Of a stretch of 44,591 nt of DNA, positions 9,521 to 18,087 are shown piece by piece. Position 1 is the first letter of the stretch. Each line of letters opens with the position of its first letter. The translations under genes were made by a program, and so were the position numbers. The stretch is from an uncultured Algibacter sp. GTDB lineage: Bacteria > Bacteroidota > Bacteroidia > Flavobacteriales > Flavobacteriaceae. The notes beneath the pieces are model-generated. The model was not told the origin of the DNA. It saw only the letters and a program-made list of their open reading frames with translations, and made no database searches. The stretch lies in assembly GCF_905480415.1 (NCBI RefSeq), contig NZ_CAJQQI010000006.1, positions 1 to 44,591 of the forward strand, read 5' to 3'.

Positions 9521-10531
9521 GTGAAAAAAATAATCTACATAGGAAACCAATTATCACAAAACGGTAGAACAGTAACAACTATAGATTCTTTAAGTCAATT
9601 ATTAAGACAGGAAGGGTTTAACGTTTTTACAGCCTCAAAAAAGAACAACAAGTTTTTACGTTTGTTTGATATGTTGTTTCATGTGATTAATTACAGAAAG
9701 CAAGCGGACTATGTTTTGATTGACACATACAGCACATTTAATTTCTATTTCGCTTATTTTGTAAGTCAGTTGTGTAGATTACTTAAATTAAAATATATTC
9801 CAATTTTACACGGAGGAGACTTGCCTAACAGACTAAAGCAATCTCCGAAATTAACAAAAGCGATATTTAAAAATGCTTTAGTAAATGTCGCTCCTTCGAA
9901 ATATACTCAAGCTAGTTTTGAAAGGTTCGGATTTAGTAATATAACCTGTATTCCTAATTCCATAAAACTTAAAAATTATGCTTTCAAGAAAAGAACTTTT
10001 GATAATATAAGATTACTTTGGGTACGTTCATTTTCGAAAATTTATAACCCATTATTAGCTATTGATGTCCTGCACGCATTGAAGAATAAAAATATGGATG
10101 CCGAGCTTTGTATGGCAGGTCCAGATAGTGACGGTAGTTTACTCGAAGCTAAAAAATACGCATATCAATTAGGTCTTGAGGTTACTTTTACAGGGAAATT
10201 ATCAAAACCGGAGTGGATTAAGCTTTCAGAAGACTATAATATTTTTATAAATACTACAAATATTGATAATATGCCCGTTAGTGTCATTGAAGCTATGGCA
10301 TTAGGGTTGCCAGTGGTGTCAACCAATGTTGGAGGGTTGCCTTTTTTAATAGAGCAAGATAAAACCGGATTCTTAGTGGAGCCTCATTCGGTAGTTTCAT
10401 TTGTTGAATCTATAGAGGGCATTATTGATTCGCCAAGTAAAACCCATAAAATAATGGCAGAGGCCCGGGATTATGTAGAAAACTTGGATTGGGAAGTTGT
10501 TAAAAAACAGTGGATTAATGTCTTAAAATAA
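9521..10531 (+). CDS. GT4-family glycosyltransferase
   Basis: A 336-aa GT-B enzyme with a GTG start (GTGAAAAAA) 25 nt after the polymerase-like gene. The N-terminal domain has ILHGGDLPNRL and NVAPSKYTQASF, typical of the acceptor side. The C-terminal domain has LLWVRSFSKIYNPLLAIDVL and NTTNIDNMPVSVIEAMALGLPVVSTNVGGLP. In the latter the first acidic residue of the E-x7-E pair is Asp, a common GT4 variation. No membrane segment is evident. It is the last sugar transferase before the initiating phosphoglycosyl transferase gene. Sugar specificity is unknown. Confidence 0.88.
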   Translation: MKKIIYIGNQLSQNGRTVTTIDSLSQLLRQEGFNVFTASKKNNKFLRLFDMLFHVINYRKQADYVLIDTYSTFNFYFAYFVSQLCRLLKLKYIPILHGGDLPNRLKQSPKLTKAIFKNALVNVAPSKYTQASFERFGFSNITCIPNSIKLKNYAFKKRTFDNIRLLWVRSFSKIYNPLLAIDVLHALKNKNMDAELCMAGPDSDGSLLEAKKYAYQLGLEVTFTGKLSKPEWIKLSEDYNIFINTTNIDNMPVSVIEAMALGLPVVSTNVGGLPFLIEQDKTGFLVEPHSVVSFVESIEGIIDSPSKTHKIMAEARDYVENLDWEVVKKQWINVLK

Positions 10532-10589
10532 TTCACGCTTAATAGATTTTACTTCCTATATTTATACTCTCTCAATTTATCCCCTGAAA

Positions 10590-11981
10590 ATGTCTAATAG
10601 CGGTATTCATTTCAATATTTCTGAGCGTAAAGTACTCTTGCGTATTTTTGATGTACTTTCTATACTCTTAGTGCTTTATATTGTTAGCAATTGGTTTGAT
10701 TTTGATTATTTCACCATAACAAAAGTAAAATGGACTTGGGTGTTAGTTCTCATTTTATACGTTTCCATTTTTGGAACCGTTTTTGAATTATATGATTTAC
10801 AAAAGTCCAGTAAAATTGAAAAGATTGCAACAGGTATCGTTTTTACAGGTTCTACTACAGTTTTATTTTACCTTCTAACACCATTTTTTACACCGGCTTT
10901 ACCAGATAATAGATTCCAAATACTATTCTTTTATTTTGCAATTCTAATTGCTTTGTTTTTATGGCGTACAGCGTATATAACTTTTATTGTATCTCCAAGA
11001 TTTTATAAAAAAGTTTTAATTATTGGCGAAACATCTAATATAGAAGTCATTTTTGAGGCTTTTAAAGATTCAGATCCTAATTATAAAATAGTTGGTTTTA
11101 TCAATTGCGAAGTAGATAAAACGGCTTCGGTAAAGTTTAATACTATAAAGGAATACGGTCCTAAGGAGATTAGAGAAGTTATTAAAAAAGAAAATTTATC
11201 TGAAATTGTTGTGGCTAGTTATAGCTCTGAAAATATTACTTCAGAAATTTATTTCACACTCATAAAATTATTAGAAGAAGGCTTTCCAATTAACGAATAC
11301 ACTCAGGTTTATGAAGATTTAATGCAACGTATTCCTGTACAGTTTGTTGGTAAAGATTTCTATAAATACTTTCCATTTAGTAGAAATAATCAAAATAAAC
11401 TATACTTATTTTTTAACGGCCTTTTTGATGTTTTACTTTCACTAATAGGTATTTTAATAGGTTTAGTATTCCTGCCAATTATCTTATTAGGTAATTCTAT
11501 CGCTAACCGTGGACCTCTTTTTTACACTCAAGATAGAATAGGGAAAAACGGAAAAATTTTTAAAATCATTAAATTCCGTACCATGAAAGAAAATGCGGAA
11601 AGATCAGGGGCAATGTGGGCGAAAAAGGGAGATGTTAGAGTAACGCCTTTCGGTAAATTTTTAAGACATTCAAGGTTAGACGAAATACCTCAATTTATAA
11701 ATATCTTAAAAAGCGACATGAGCTTTATCGGTCCAAGACCGGAGCGCCCTTTTTTTGTTAAAGAATTATCGCAGATGTTGCCTTTTTACGAAACCAGACA
11801 TATTGTAAAACCAGGTCTTACAGGTTGGGCACAGGTAAAAACAAGATATGCTTCTTCCGTTGATGATAGTTTGCTTAAACTGCAATATGATTTATATTAT
11901 ATTAAGCACAGAGGCTTCTTTCTGGACATTAATATTTTGATAAAAACGATGAGTACCGTTATTTTCTTCAGAGGTCAGTAA
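10590..11981 (+). CDS. Polyprenyl glycosylphosphotransferase (WcaJ/WbaP-type sugar transferase)
   Basis: A 463-aa enzyme that should transfer a sugar-1-phosphate to undecaprenyl phosphate, the first committed step of the glycan made by the upstream genes. It has four or five N-terminal membrane helices (about residues 12-130), a soluble Rossmann-like middle domain (KVLIIGET...), and a further hydrophobic segment near 280. The catalytic domain carries KIIKFRTMKENAERSG near 325-340, SRLDEIPQFINILK near 360 and SFIGPRPERPFFV near 378-390. These are the conserved motifs of the bacterial sugar transferase (Bac_transf) domain, including its Asp-Glu pair. Length is normal for the long form. A 58-nt gap separates it from the previous gene, and its stop lies 10 nt from a convergent gene. 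Confidence 0.93.
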   Translation: MSNSGIHFNISERKVLLRIFDVLSILLVLYIVSNWFDFDYFTITKVKWTWVLVLILYVSIFGTVFELYDLQKSSKIEKIATGIVFTGSTTVLFYLLTPFFTPALPDNRFQILFFYFAILIALFLWRTAYITFIVSPRFYKKVLIIGETSNIEVIFEAFKDSDPNYKIVGFINCEVDKTASVKFNTIKEYGPKEIREVIKKENLSEIVVASYSSENITSEIYFTLIKLLEEGFPINEYTQVYEDLMQRIPVQFVGKDFYKYFPFSRNNQNKLYLFFNGLFDVLLSLIGILIGLVFLPIILLGNSIANRGPLFYTQDRIGKNGKIFKIIKFRTMKENAERSGAMWAKKGDVRVTPFGKFLRHSRLDEIPQFINILKSDMSFIGPRPERPFFVKELSQMLPFYETRHIVKPGLTGWAQVKTRYASSVDDSLLKLQYDLYYIKHRGFFLDINILIKTMSTVIFFRGQ

Positions 11982-11991
11982 TTGATGTAGC

Positions 11992-13167
11992 CTAAAGCTT
12001 ATTGTAATGTTTTATTAAGAAAACATATCTAATAAATAAAGCGATTAGCAAGGGTATTAATCCAATGGCAAAAACTTGAACACCAATACTCCAGTGTAAA
12101 GTTAAAAGACAAAGTAGAATAATTAAAAATTTAATATACTTTATAAACCAACCACTTGCTTTTTTTCTTAGAAGTTGACCAATAAAAAGTATGTTGAGTG
12201 CAAAAGCCCATAGCAGATTGTAATTTTGGTGTGTGCCTTTATGATCGGTAGCAAACCATAACAATAATATCATGATACCTAGTAATCCTGTTACTATAAA
12301 AAGTGCAACATCTAGCCATTTAGTTCTTTTTTCTTTATTATAATCGTTAGAAGTAATATAAATGATTAATAAACCAATAATTCCTAAAATAAAAAGTGGG
12401 CTTGTTAAAAATTGACTAGCTTGATGAGAGGGCTTTTTAGAATATAAAATACGGCTTTCTTTAACCACTGGCTCATTGGTATTTTTAATGGTAGCATTTT
12501 CAAAGAAGCTGTAAATGTTTTCTGGTAAAAACATATGGTCTTCTGGAGTTGCTTTTTTATCAATGACAGAACCAAGAGCTAAATCGATACCCAAACTTCC
12601 CCAAGAATTTTTATTTAAGTTGTTATGAATTAATGTTCTAAACGTGGCGACTTCAAAATCTTTCGGATTGTGAAATGTAATCGTATTGTTTGAAGCTATA
12701 TTTATTACATCTTTGATTTTTGTTGCACAATTATCATAAAAAAACTCATATAAATAAGGCCTATTTTCTGGTTTATAATTATTGATTAAGTATTCATAAA
12801 GCTTTTGTTTTTCCGTTTGAGAAAGATTTAAAACTTGCTCTTTTATTGTTCTGTTAAAACGTTGGGAATAAGCATAATAAAAAATTTTAAAATCAATTTT
12901 ACTTATTAAATAATTAAGTTTTCCTTGTGCAAATTTTAAATAGAAATTAGGAGCATCAAAATCGTATTCACCATAACCATAAGTAACATCAATACGAATT
13001 GAAGGGTCTTTAATTCTAAATGCACTATGCCCAAAAGCATCATTTAAAGTGGTTCCAGGCCCTACAGTGAGTACACTAATTTCGGCTTGTTCAGACAACC
13101 TGATTTGCTGAGCATGAGATACTTTAATAAATAAAAAGAGACCTAAGAGTAGTAATGTTTTTTGCAT
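11992..13167 (-). CDS. DUF4105 / Lnb N-terminal periplasmic domain protein
   Basis: A 391-aa envelope protein. The start is placed at the ATG whose product begins MQKTLLLLGLFLFIKVSHAQ, a clean signal peptide; an in-frame start 33 nt upstream would overlap the neighbouring gene and mask it. The soluble part (about residues 20-240) has LNDAFGHSAFRIKD and YEFFYDNCATKIKDVI. The conserved His and Cys of this family lie in these two segments and look like a thiol-type active pair. Four or five membrane helices follow (about 255-385). DUF4105 proteins include the lipoprotein N-acyltransferase Lnb of Bacteroides, so lipoprotein maturation is a plausible but unproved role. It is 10 nt downstream of the PorV/PorQ-like gene on the same strand. 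Confidence 0.8.
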   Translation of the reverse strand: MQKTLLLLGLFLFIKVSHAQQIRLSEQAEISVLTVGPGTTLNDAFGHSAFRIKDPSIRIDVTYGYGEYDFDAPNFYLKFAQGKLNYLISKIDFKIFYYAYSQRFNRTIKEQVLNLSQTEKQKLYEYLINNYKPENRPYLYEFFYDNCATKIKDVINIASNNTITFHNPKDFEVATFRTLIHNNLNKNSWGSLGIDLALGSVIDKKATPEDHMFLPENIYSFFENATIKNTNEPVVKESRILYSKKPSHQASQFLTSPLFILGIIGLLIIYITSNDYNKEKRTKWLDVALFIVTGLLGIMILLLWFATDHKGTHQNYNLLWAFALNILFIGQLLRKKASGWFIKYIKFLIILLCLLTLHWSIGVQVFAIGLIPLLIALFIRYVFLIKHYNKL

Positions 13168-13177
13168 GTAATTAAGA

Positions 13178-14275
13178 TTACCTAAAGATACTAAAATCAA
13201 GTTTTAGAGAAAATACGTTGGAATAAAGTGCTACACTTTGGTCTCCAATATCAGTAAAGGCGTAATCGATTTGAATACCGTTATATTTAAACCCTAAACC
13301 AAAACTTGGTTGAAAACTAAGTTGTTCACTATTGTCAAATTGTGTTTCATTTTGAAAATTACCCATGCCAGCACGTAAATAAACCATATCGATATAACCA
13401 AATTCAAAACCTAAAGCAGGATTTATACTAGCAAAAGATGTTGAAATGACATCGTTATTTTCTTCAAAACGAACATTTAAGTTAACCGATGTCAAAAGTG
13501 TATAATCAAAGTTAAAATCAACTAATTTAGAAATCCCAATTTGTAATTTTGGGATGGTAATTTCAGTACTTTCAGGCAGTTCTTGATTTTGACCTTCAAC
13601 AGCATCACTAATGGTAGCAAATTCATCTTCATCAATAGCCCATGCGTTAAAAGTGGTTGTAATGTCTCTGGCCATGATTCCAAACTTCCAATTGTTGTTA
13701 GTTTCAAACTGAACGCCAACATCTAAACCAAAACCCCATGAGGAAGCAAAATCACCAATTATTCTTCTAACAACTTTAGCATTCACACCATAGTTTAAAC
13801 CTTGAACAGGTAATTGCCGTGCATAAGAAAAGGTTAATCCATAATCGGCAGTAGAAAACAAGCTGATTCTATCGTAATTTATGTTGCCTTCAGCATCAAT
13901 AAGTTGTGTGGTGTTTAAAATATCATCAACAGCAAAACGAATTAAAGATATTCCAACGGCACTTTTATCATCTAGAGGCATTCCAAAAGCAGCATAATCG
14001 TAGTTTGCAATGTTTGCAAAATAACTAGAGTGCATTAAAGCAAGTTGATTGTCTTCAAGTTTTAATAAACCAGCAGGATTCCAATATCCAGAATTCACAT
14101 CAGAAGTGTGAGATGTTACGGCACTACTCATTCCCAATGCAGCAGCGTCCACACCAATATTCATAAACTCATTAGAATATTTCCTAACAGTTTGACTAAA
14201 TAAAGAAGCAGATACGACACAAAATAATGTGGTGATGTAAACTCTCAATCGCAATTTTTTTACAAAGATGCACAT
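13178..14275 (-). CDS. PorV/PorQ-family outer-membrane barrel protein
   Basis: A 365-aa protein with an N-terminal signal sequence (VYITTLFCVVSASLFSQ) followed by SNEFMNIGVDAAALGMSSAVTSHTSDVNSGYWNPAGL. That opening is characteristic of the PorV/PorQ family of FadL-like barrels, in which the N-terminal hatch carries a GA-x-ALG-x-A and WNPAGL pattern. The rest alternates polar and aromatic residues, as expected for beta strands, and ends in Phe/Arg. Family members shuttle cargo or lipidated A-LPS in the type IX secretion system, but others have no proven link to it. It is transcribed divergently from pssA and lies directly upstream of the DUF4105 gene, so the two probably form one operon. Confidence 0.82.
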   Translation of the reverse strand: MCIFVKKLRLRVYITTLFCVVSASLFSQTVRKYSNEFMNIGVDAAALGMSSAVTSHTSDVNSGYWNPAGLLKLEDNQLALMHSSYFANIANYDYAAFGMPLDDKSAVGISLIRFAVDDILNTTQLIDAEGNINYDRISLFSTADYGLTFSYARQLPVQGLNYGVNAKVVRRIIGDFASSWGFGLDVGVQFETNNNWKFGIMARDITTTFNAWAIDEDEFATISDAVEGQNQELPESTEITIPKLQIGISKLVDFNFDYTLLTSVNLNVRFEENNDVISTSFASINPALGFEFGYIDMVYLRAGMGNFQNETQFDNSEQLSFQPSFGLGFKYNGIQIDYAFTDIGDQSVALYSNVFSLKLDFSIFR

Positions 14276-14312
14276 AATTTATATTCTTTAAAACTTCAAA
14301 ATATAATAGATA

Positions 14313-14344
14313 TTGCTTTAGACTGAAATTGTTTGTTATTTTTA
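14313..14344 (+). promoter_or_regulatory. Candidate promoter for pssA
   Basis: TTG at 14313-14315 and TATTTTTA at 14337-14344 are separated by 21 nt. This fits the Bacteroidota -33/-7 pattern (TTG, about 19 nt, TAnnTTTG) with one mismatch in the -7 box. It would give a leader of roughly 15 nt before the ATG at 14365. Confidence 0.35.
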
Positions 14345-14364
14345 CAAAATCAAAACAAATCGAT

Positions 14365-15111
14365 ATGAAAAAATACGTACCCAATGCACTGACACTTTTA
14401 AATCTATTGTGCGGAAGTATTGCTGTGATTCTTGCTGTTAATAGCAATTTTGTTACGGCAGCTTTATTTGTGTTTTTAGGCATATTTTTTGATTTCTTTG
14501 ATGGTTTTGCAGCTAGAAAACTAAAGGTCCAAAGTGAATTAGGATTGCAATTAGATTCGTTGGCAGATGTGGTTACTAGCGGGTTAGTCCCAGGAATTAT
14601 CATGTATAAGTTATTGGCATTAATCCTTGAGTCAGAAATGGTATCAGTGACTAGTTGGGCGTCAAACTCAAGCGGAATAGAATTTAATTTGCCAACACTC
14701 CCGCTTTTAGGATTGTTAATTACTTTAGCCTCAGCTTACAGGTTAGCAAAGTTCAATTTAGACGAAGACCAACAAACCTATTTTAAAGGGTTGCCAACAC
14801 CAGCAAATACGTTGCTAATTATATCATTACCCTTAATTATCGAATTTCAGAATAACGATGCTATAAACACCATCATTCTTAATAAATGGTTTTTAATTGG
14901 GTTGACGTTTTTAAGTTGTTATCTGCTGAATTCAGGGATTAAATTATTCGCATTAAAATTTAAAAATTATAGTTTTAAAGGGAATGCAACCCGTTACATT
15001 TTTATCATTTTATGTTTGGTGTTACTTATCGTATTAAAGTTCGCTGCCATTCCAATTATCATATTACTTTATATTAGCATGTCTGTTTTAGATAATTTAA
15101 CTTCAAAATAA
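14365..15111 (+). CDS. pssA: CDP-diacylglycerol--serine O-phosphatidyltransferase
   Basis: A 248-aa membrane enzyme that condenses CDP-diacylglycerol with L-serine to make phosphatidylserine, the precursor of phosphatidylethanolamine. The CDP-alcohol phosphotransferase signature DG-x2-AR-x8-G-x3-D-x3-D is complete (FDGFAARKLKVQ... through LDSLAD, residues about 48-71). It has around seven hydrophobic helices, and the N terminus MKKYVPNALTLLNLLCGS is typical of the bacterial type II enzyme. The ATG at 14365 is chosen over an upstream TTG at 14329 because the family starts with this sequence and the candidate promoter would sit inside the longer form. It is followed after 5 nt by the DUF808 gene. 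Confidence 0.93.
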   Translation: MKKYVPNALTLLNLLCGSIAVILAVNSNFVTAALFVFLGIFFDFFDGFAARKLKVQSELGLQLDSLADVVTSGLVPGIIMYKLLALILESEMVSVTSWASNSSGIEFNLPTLPLLGLLITLASAYRLAKFNLDEDQQTYFKGLPTPANTLLIISLPLIIEFQNNDAINTIILNKWFLIGLTFLSCYLLNSGIKLFALKFKNYSFKGNATRYIFIILCLVLLIVLKFAAIPIIILLYISMSVLDNLTSK

Positions 15112-15116
15112 ATATA

Positions 15117-16013
15117 ATGGCTTCAGGTTTTTTTGCGCTCTTAGACGATATAGCTAGCTTAATGGACGACGTGGTGGTGATGAGTAAAATTTCCACCAAA
15201 AAAACAGCAGGTATTTTAGGTGATGATTTAGCTGTAAATGCAGAAAAAGCTACGGGTTTTTTAGCCTCAAGGGAACTTCCAGTTTTATGGGCAATAAGCA
15301 AAGGATCTGCGCTTAATAAATTAATTATTTTACCAGTTGCTTTTTTGCTCAGCGCTTTTGCGCCATGGGGAGTTACTTTAGCTTTAATTTTAGGAGGTGT
15401 TTATTTAGCCTTTGAAGGATTTGAAAAAGTGTATCATTTTTTCTTTCCACATAAAGATGAAGGCTTTGAAATAAACCATTCTGAGGAGGATGTTATTTTA
15501 TCTGATGAAGATATGCGTTTAACTGAAAAAATGAAGGTTAAATCAGCAATTTTTACTGATTTTATACTGTCTGTAGAAATAGTAATCATTGCGCTTGGAA
15601 CAGTGATTGGTAAACCCATTTTGTTTCAAATTTTAGTTGTTTCTGTGGTGGCCGTTATAGCTACAATTGGAGTCTACGGTATTGTAGCTCTTATTGTTAG
15701 AATGGATGATTTTGGTTTGAAATTAGTTGGTTTAAGTGATAATAAAAAAAGCATATCGAATATCGTTGGAAATCTCTTGATAAAAACCTTACCATGGGTT
15801 ATAAAAAGTTTGTCTGTTATTGGTACGATAGCATTATTGATGGTTGCAGGAGGCATTTTTGTTCATAACATAGATTTTTTGCATCATTTTTTAGAAATAC
15901 TCCCAAGTTTTATTAAAGATTTTGTTGTAGGTTTAATTGTTGGGTCTCTGGCATTTTTTCTAGTAAAAGCCTTTATTTTTATTAAGACTAAGTTATTGAA
16001 GAAGAAACAGTAG
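15117..16013 (+). CDS. DUF808 family inner-membrane protein (YedI-like)
   Basis: A 298-aa protein whose first 50 residues (MASGFFALLDDIASLMDDVV, then KISTKKTAGILGDDLAVNAEKATGF) match the conserved start of the DUF808/YedI family. Several hydrophobic helices follow (about 70-110, 145-200, 225-290). The biochemical role of the family is not known to me. It is 5 nt downstream of pssA and thus probably co-transcribed with it, which hints at envelope function but proves nothing. The C terminus ends in a run of lysines after the last helix. No frameshift or truncation is seen; the length is normal for the family. Confidence 0.88.
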   Translation: MASGFFALLDDIASLMDDVVVMSKISTKKTAGILGDDLAVNAEKATGFLASRELPVLWAISKGSALNKLIILPVAFLLSAFAPWGVTLALILGGVYLAFEGFEKVYHFFFPHKDEGFEINHSEEDVILSDEDMRLTEKMKVKSAIFTDFILSVEIVIIALGTVIGKPILFQILVVSVVAVIATIGVYGIVALIVRMDDFGLKLVGLSDNKKSISNIVGNLLIKTLPWVIKSLSVIGTIALLMVAGGIFVHNIDFLHHFLEILPSFIKDFVVGLIVGSLAFFLVKAFIFIKTKLLKKKQ

Positions 16014-16108
16014 GAAAAGAAGTGAAACCTGTTTTTAAAAGTGGATCCTAACTTTTTAGGAATGACAAACCAAAAACAATAATAAAATAATCAAATGACG
16101 CTAAGTGT

Positions 16109-16849
16109 CTAATCGCGAATCTTCTTTTTACGAAGTTCAAAGTTTTGTCCTAAATACACTTTACGTACCATTTCATCATTAGCTAATTCTTCAGGAGTAC
16201 CATGTTTTAAAATACCTCCTTCGAACATTAAGTAAGTTCTGTCAGTAATAGCTAGTGTTTCTTGTACATTATGATCAGTAATAAGAATACCAATATTCTT
16301 TTTGGTAAGTTGCGCTACTATGCGCTGAATATCTTCAACAGCAACTGGATCTACACCTGCAAAAGGTTCATCTAAAAGTATAAAACTAGGGTCGGTAGCT
16401 AAAGCACGAGCAATTTCAGTACGACGACGTTCACCACCAGATAATAAATCCCCACGGCTTTTTCGAATATGACCTAAACCAAATTCTTCAATTAAGGATT
16501 CCATTTTGTCTATCTGTTCCTTCTTACTCAATTTAGTAAGTTGAAGTACACTCAAAATATTATCTTCTATACTTAATTTTCTAAATACCGAAGCTTCTTG
16601 AGCTAAATATCCAATACCATTTTGCGCACGTTTGTACATCGGGTATTTTGTGATTTCTGTATTATCTAAATAAATATGACCGCCGTTAGGCTTTATTAAA
16701 CCTACAATCATATAGAAAGACGTTGTTTTTCCGGCACCATTAGGTCCTAAAAGTCCAACAATTTCACCCTGATTTACTTCAAGAGAAACATCCTTTACTA
16801 CTTTTCGTCCGCTATAGGACTTCATTAAATTTTCGGCTCTTAAAATCAT
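16109..16849 (-). CDS. lptB: LPS export ABC transporter ATP-binding protein LptB
   Basis: A 246-aa ATPase that would drive extraction of lipopolysaccharide from the inner membrane with LptF/G/C. The Walker A is [19 protein letters not shown] (about residues 33-51), the Q-loop region is [12 protein letters not shown], the signature is [17 protein letters not shown] near 138 and the Walker B is [13 protein letters not shown]. The GERRR variant of the signature and the EASVFRKL segment are diagnostic for LptB rather than a generic ABC protein. It is the last gene of a minus-strand set with kdsD (KDO synthesis), which fits LPS biogenesis. A 70-nt gap separates it from the upstream gene. Confidence 0.94.
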   Translation of the reverse strand: MILRAENLMKSYSGRKVVKDVSLEVNQGEIVGLLGPNGAGKTTSFYMIVGLIKPNGGHIYLDNTEITKYPMYKRAQNGIGYLAQEASVFRKLSIEDNILSVLQLTKLSKKEQIDKMESLIEEFGLGHIRKSRGDLLSGGERRRTEIARALATDPSFILLDEPFAGVDPVAVEDIQRIVAQLTKKNIGILITDHNVQETLAITDRTYLMFEGGILKHGTPEELANDEMVRKVYLGQNFELRKKKIRD

Positions 16850-16919
16850 AATTTTATATACTGAACGCTAAAAATAGTAAAATCATATACACTATTATAG
16901 CAGAATTTTTAATTTATGT

Positions 16920-17267
16920 TTACTCTTGAGATTCTAAAGCATCCCAAAATTCGTAGGCACGACGTAAATGCGGAATAACAATAGTGCCGCCAACTAAAGT
17001 AGCAATGCTTAAAGCTTCAACAACTTCTTCTTTTTTTAATCCAACCTTATAACTTGATTCTAAATGGTATTTAACACAATCATCACATCTTAAAACGGTT
17101 GACGCGACTAATCCTAAAAGTTCTTTTGTTTTAACATCTAAGGCGCCTTCCGAAAAAGCGTTAGTATCTAAATTAAAAATACGTTTAATCACCTTATTGT
17201 TATCAGCTAAAATGTTATTATTCATTTTAGCACGATAGTCGTTGAATTCTTTAACAATATCAGACAT
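16920..17267 (-). CDS. Carboxymuconolactone decarboxylase / AhpD-like protein
   Basis: A 115-aa single-domain all-helical protein. The central segment LLGLVASTVLRCDDCVKYHLESSYKVG carries the C-x2-C followed by H, the thiol/His motif of the AhpD-like CMD family. In AhpD relatives this gives alkylhydroperoxidase or disulfide reductase activity; the real substrate here is unknown. The start is the ATG at 17267, which overlaps the end of tatC by 8 nt; a longer form reading Lys-rich sequence upstream is an unlikely extension inside tatC. The gene lies between tatC and lptB, an arrangement I recall as common in flavobacteria. Confidence 0.85.
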   Translation of the reverse strand: MSDIVKEFNDYRAKMNNNILADNNKVIKRIFNLDTNAFSEGALDVKTKELLGLVASTVLRCDDCVKYHLESSYKVGLKKEEVVEALSIATLVGGTIVIPHLRRAYEFWDALESQE

Positions 17268-18087
17268 GTTGTTCTTTTTCTTTTCTTTTTTGGTTTTTAA
17301 TGACAACTTTAGAAATATAGATACTTACTTGGTATAATATTAAAATTGGGATGGCTACTATGACTTGACTTGCAATATCTGGTGGTGTAATAATGGCTGA
17401 TAGAATAAGCACAACTACCAAAGCATATTTTCTATATTTTCTTAATATTTGTGGCGTTACCAATCCTATTTTAGTTAAAAAATAAATAATAATTGGTAAC
17501 TCAAAAATTAACCCTGAAGCCAAAGCAGAAGATCTTACCAACGCTATATAAGAACTTATATCTATTTGATTGTCCACTTTTGTAGAAATGCTATAATTAG
17601 CTAAAAAGTTTAAAGACAGGGGCGTTACTATATAATATCCGAATAGTACACCTATGAAAAATAAAAGCGATGAAATAATAATAAAACCACGCGAATGTTT
17701 ACGCTCATTACCATGTAAACCAGGACTAATAAACTTCCATAGTTGATAGATGACGTATGGAAAGGAAATAATAAATCCACCTAAAATGGCTGTCCAAATA
17801 TCAGCAGAAAACTGTCCTGCCATAGTTCTGTTTTGTAATATCATTGGCATTTCTTCAGCACAGAATGTCGTGTTTAAGCCAATAAAATTTGCGGTTCGAC
17901 ATAACATATCATAAGTTGGAAAGCCCATGTCTAGTGGTGCGAAAATTATTTCGTCAAAAACAAATCGGCTAAAAATAAAGGCAAATGTGCCTACGATAAC
18001 AACAGCCGTTATGATTCTAATCAAATGCCAGCGTAAATCTTCAAGATGATCTAAAAAAGACATCTCATTAATTTCTTTTTTTGCCAT
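17260..18087 (-). CDS. tatC: Sec-independent protein translocase subunit TatC
   Basis: A 275-aa inner-membrane protein, the twin-arginine signal receptor of the Tat pathway. It begins MAKKEINEMSFLDHLEDLRWHL, the cytoplasmic N-terminal SFLDHLEELR motif of TatC. It has six hydrophobic helices and FPYVIYQLWKFISPGLHGNERK around residues 115-140, the conserved second cytoplasmic loop. The first periplasmic loop is longer than in E. coli and holds two cysteines (DMLCRT and TTFCAEE), a feature often seen in Bacteroidota. It overlaps kdsD by 1 nt and the CMD-like gene by 8 nt, so the three are one operon. No tatA/B is in the window. Confidence 0.94.
   Translation of the reverse strand: MAKKEINEMSFLDHLEDLRWHLIRIITAVVIVGTFAFIFSRFVFDEIIFAPLDMGFPTYDMLCRTANFIGLNTTFCAEEMPMILQNRTMAGQFSADIWTAILGGFIISFPYVIYQLWKFISPGLHGNERKHSRGFIIISSLLFFIGVLFGYYIVTPLSLNFLANYSISTKVDNQIDISSYIALVRSSALASGLIFELPIIIYFLTKIGLVTPQILRKYRKYALVVVLILSAIITPPDIASQVIVAIPILILYQVSIYISKVVIKNQKRKEKEQHV

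Noticed and set aside
14196-14603. Minus-strand frame antisense to pssA and its leader.
   Set aside because: It lies opposite the conserved CDP-alcohol transferase motif and has no recognisable protein features.
16046-16061. TCCTAA-CTTT-TTAGGA hairpin after the DUF808 gene as a terminator.
   Set aside because: The stem is only 6 bp, AT-rich and lacks a T run; it may be chance.
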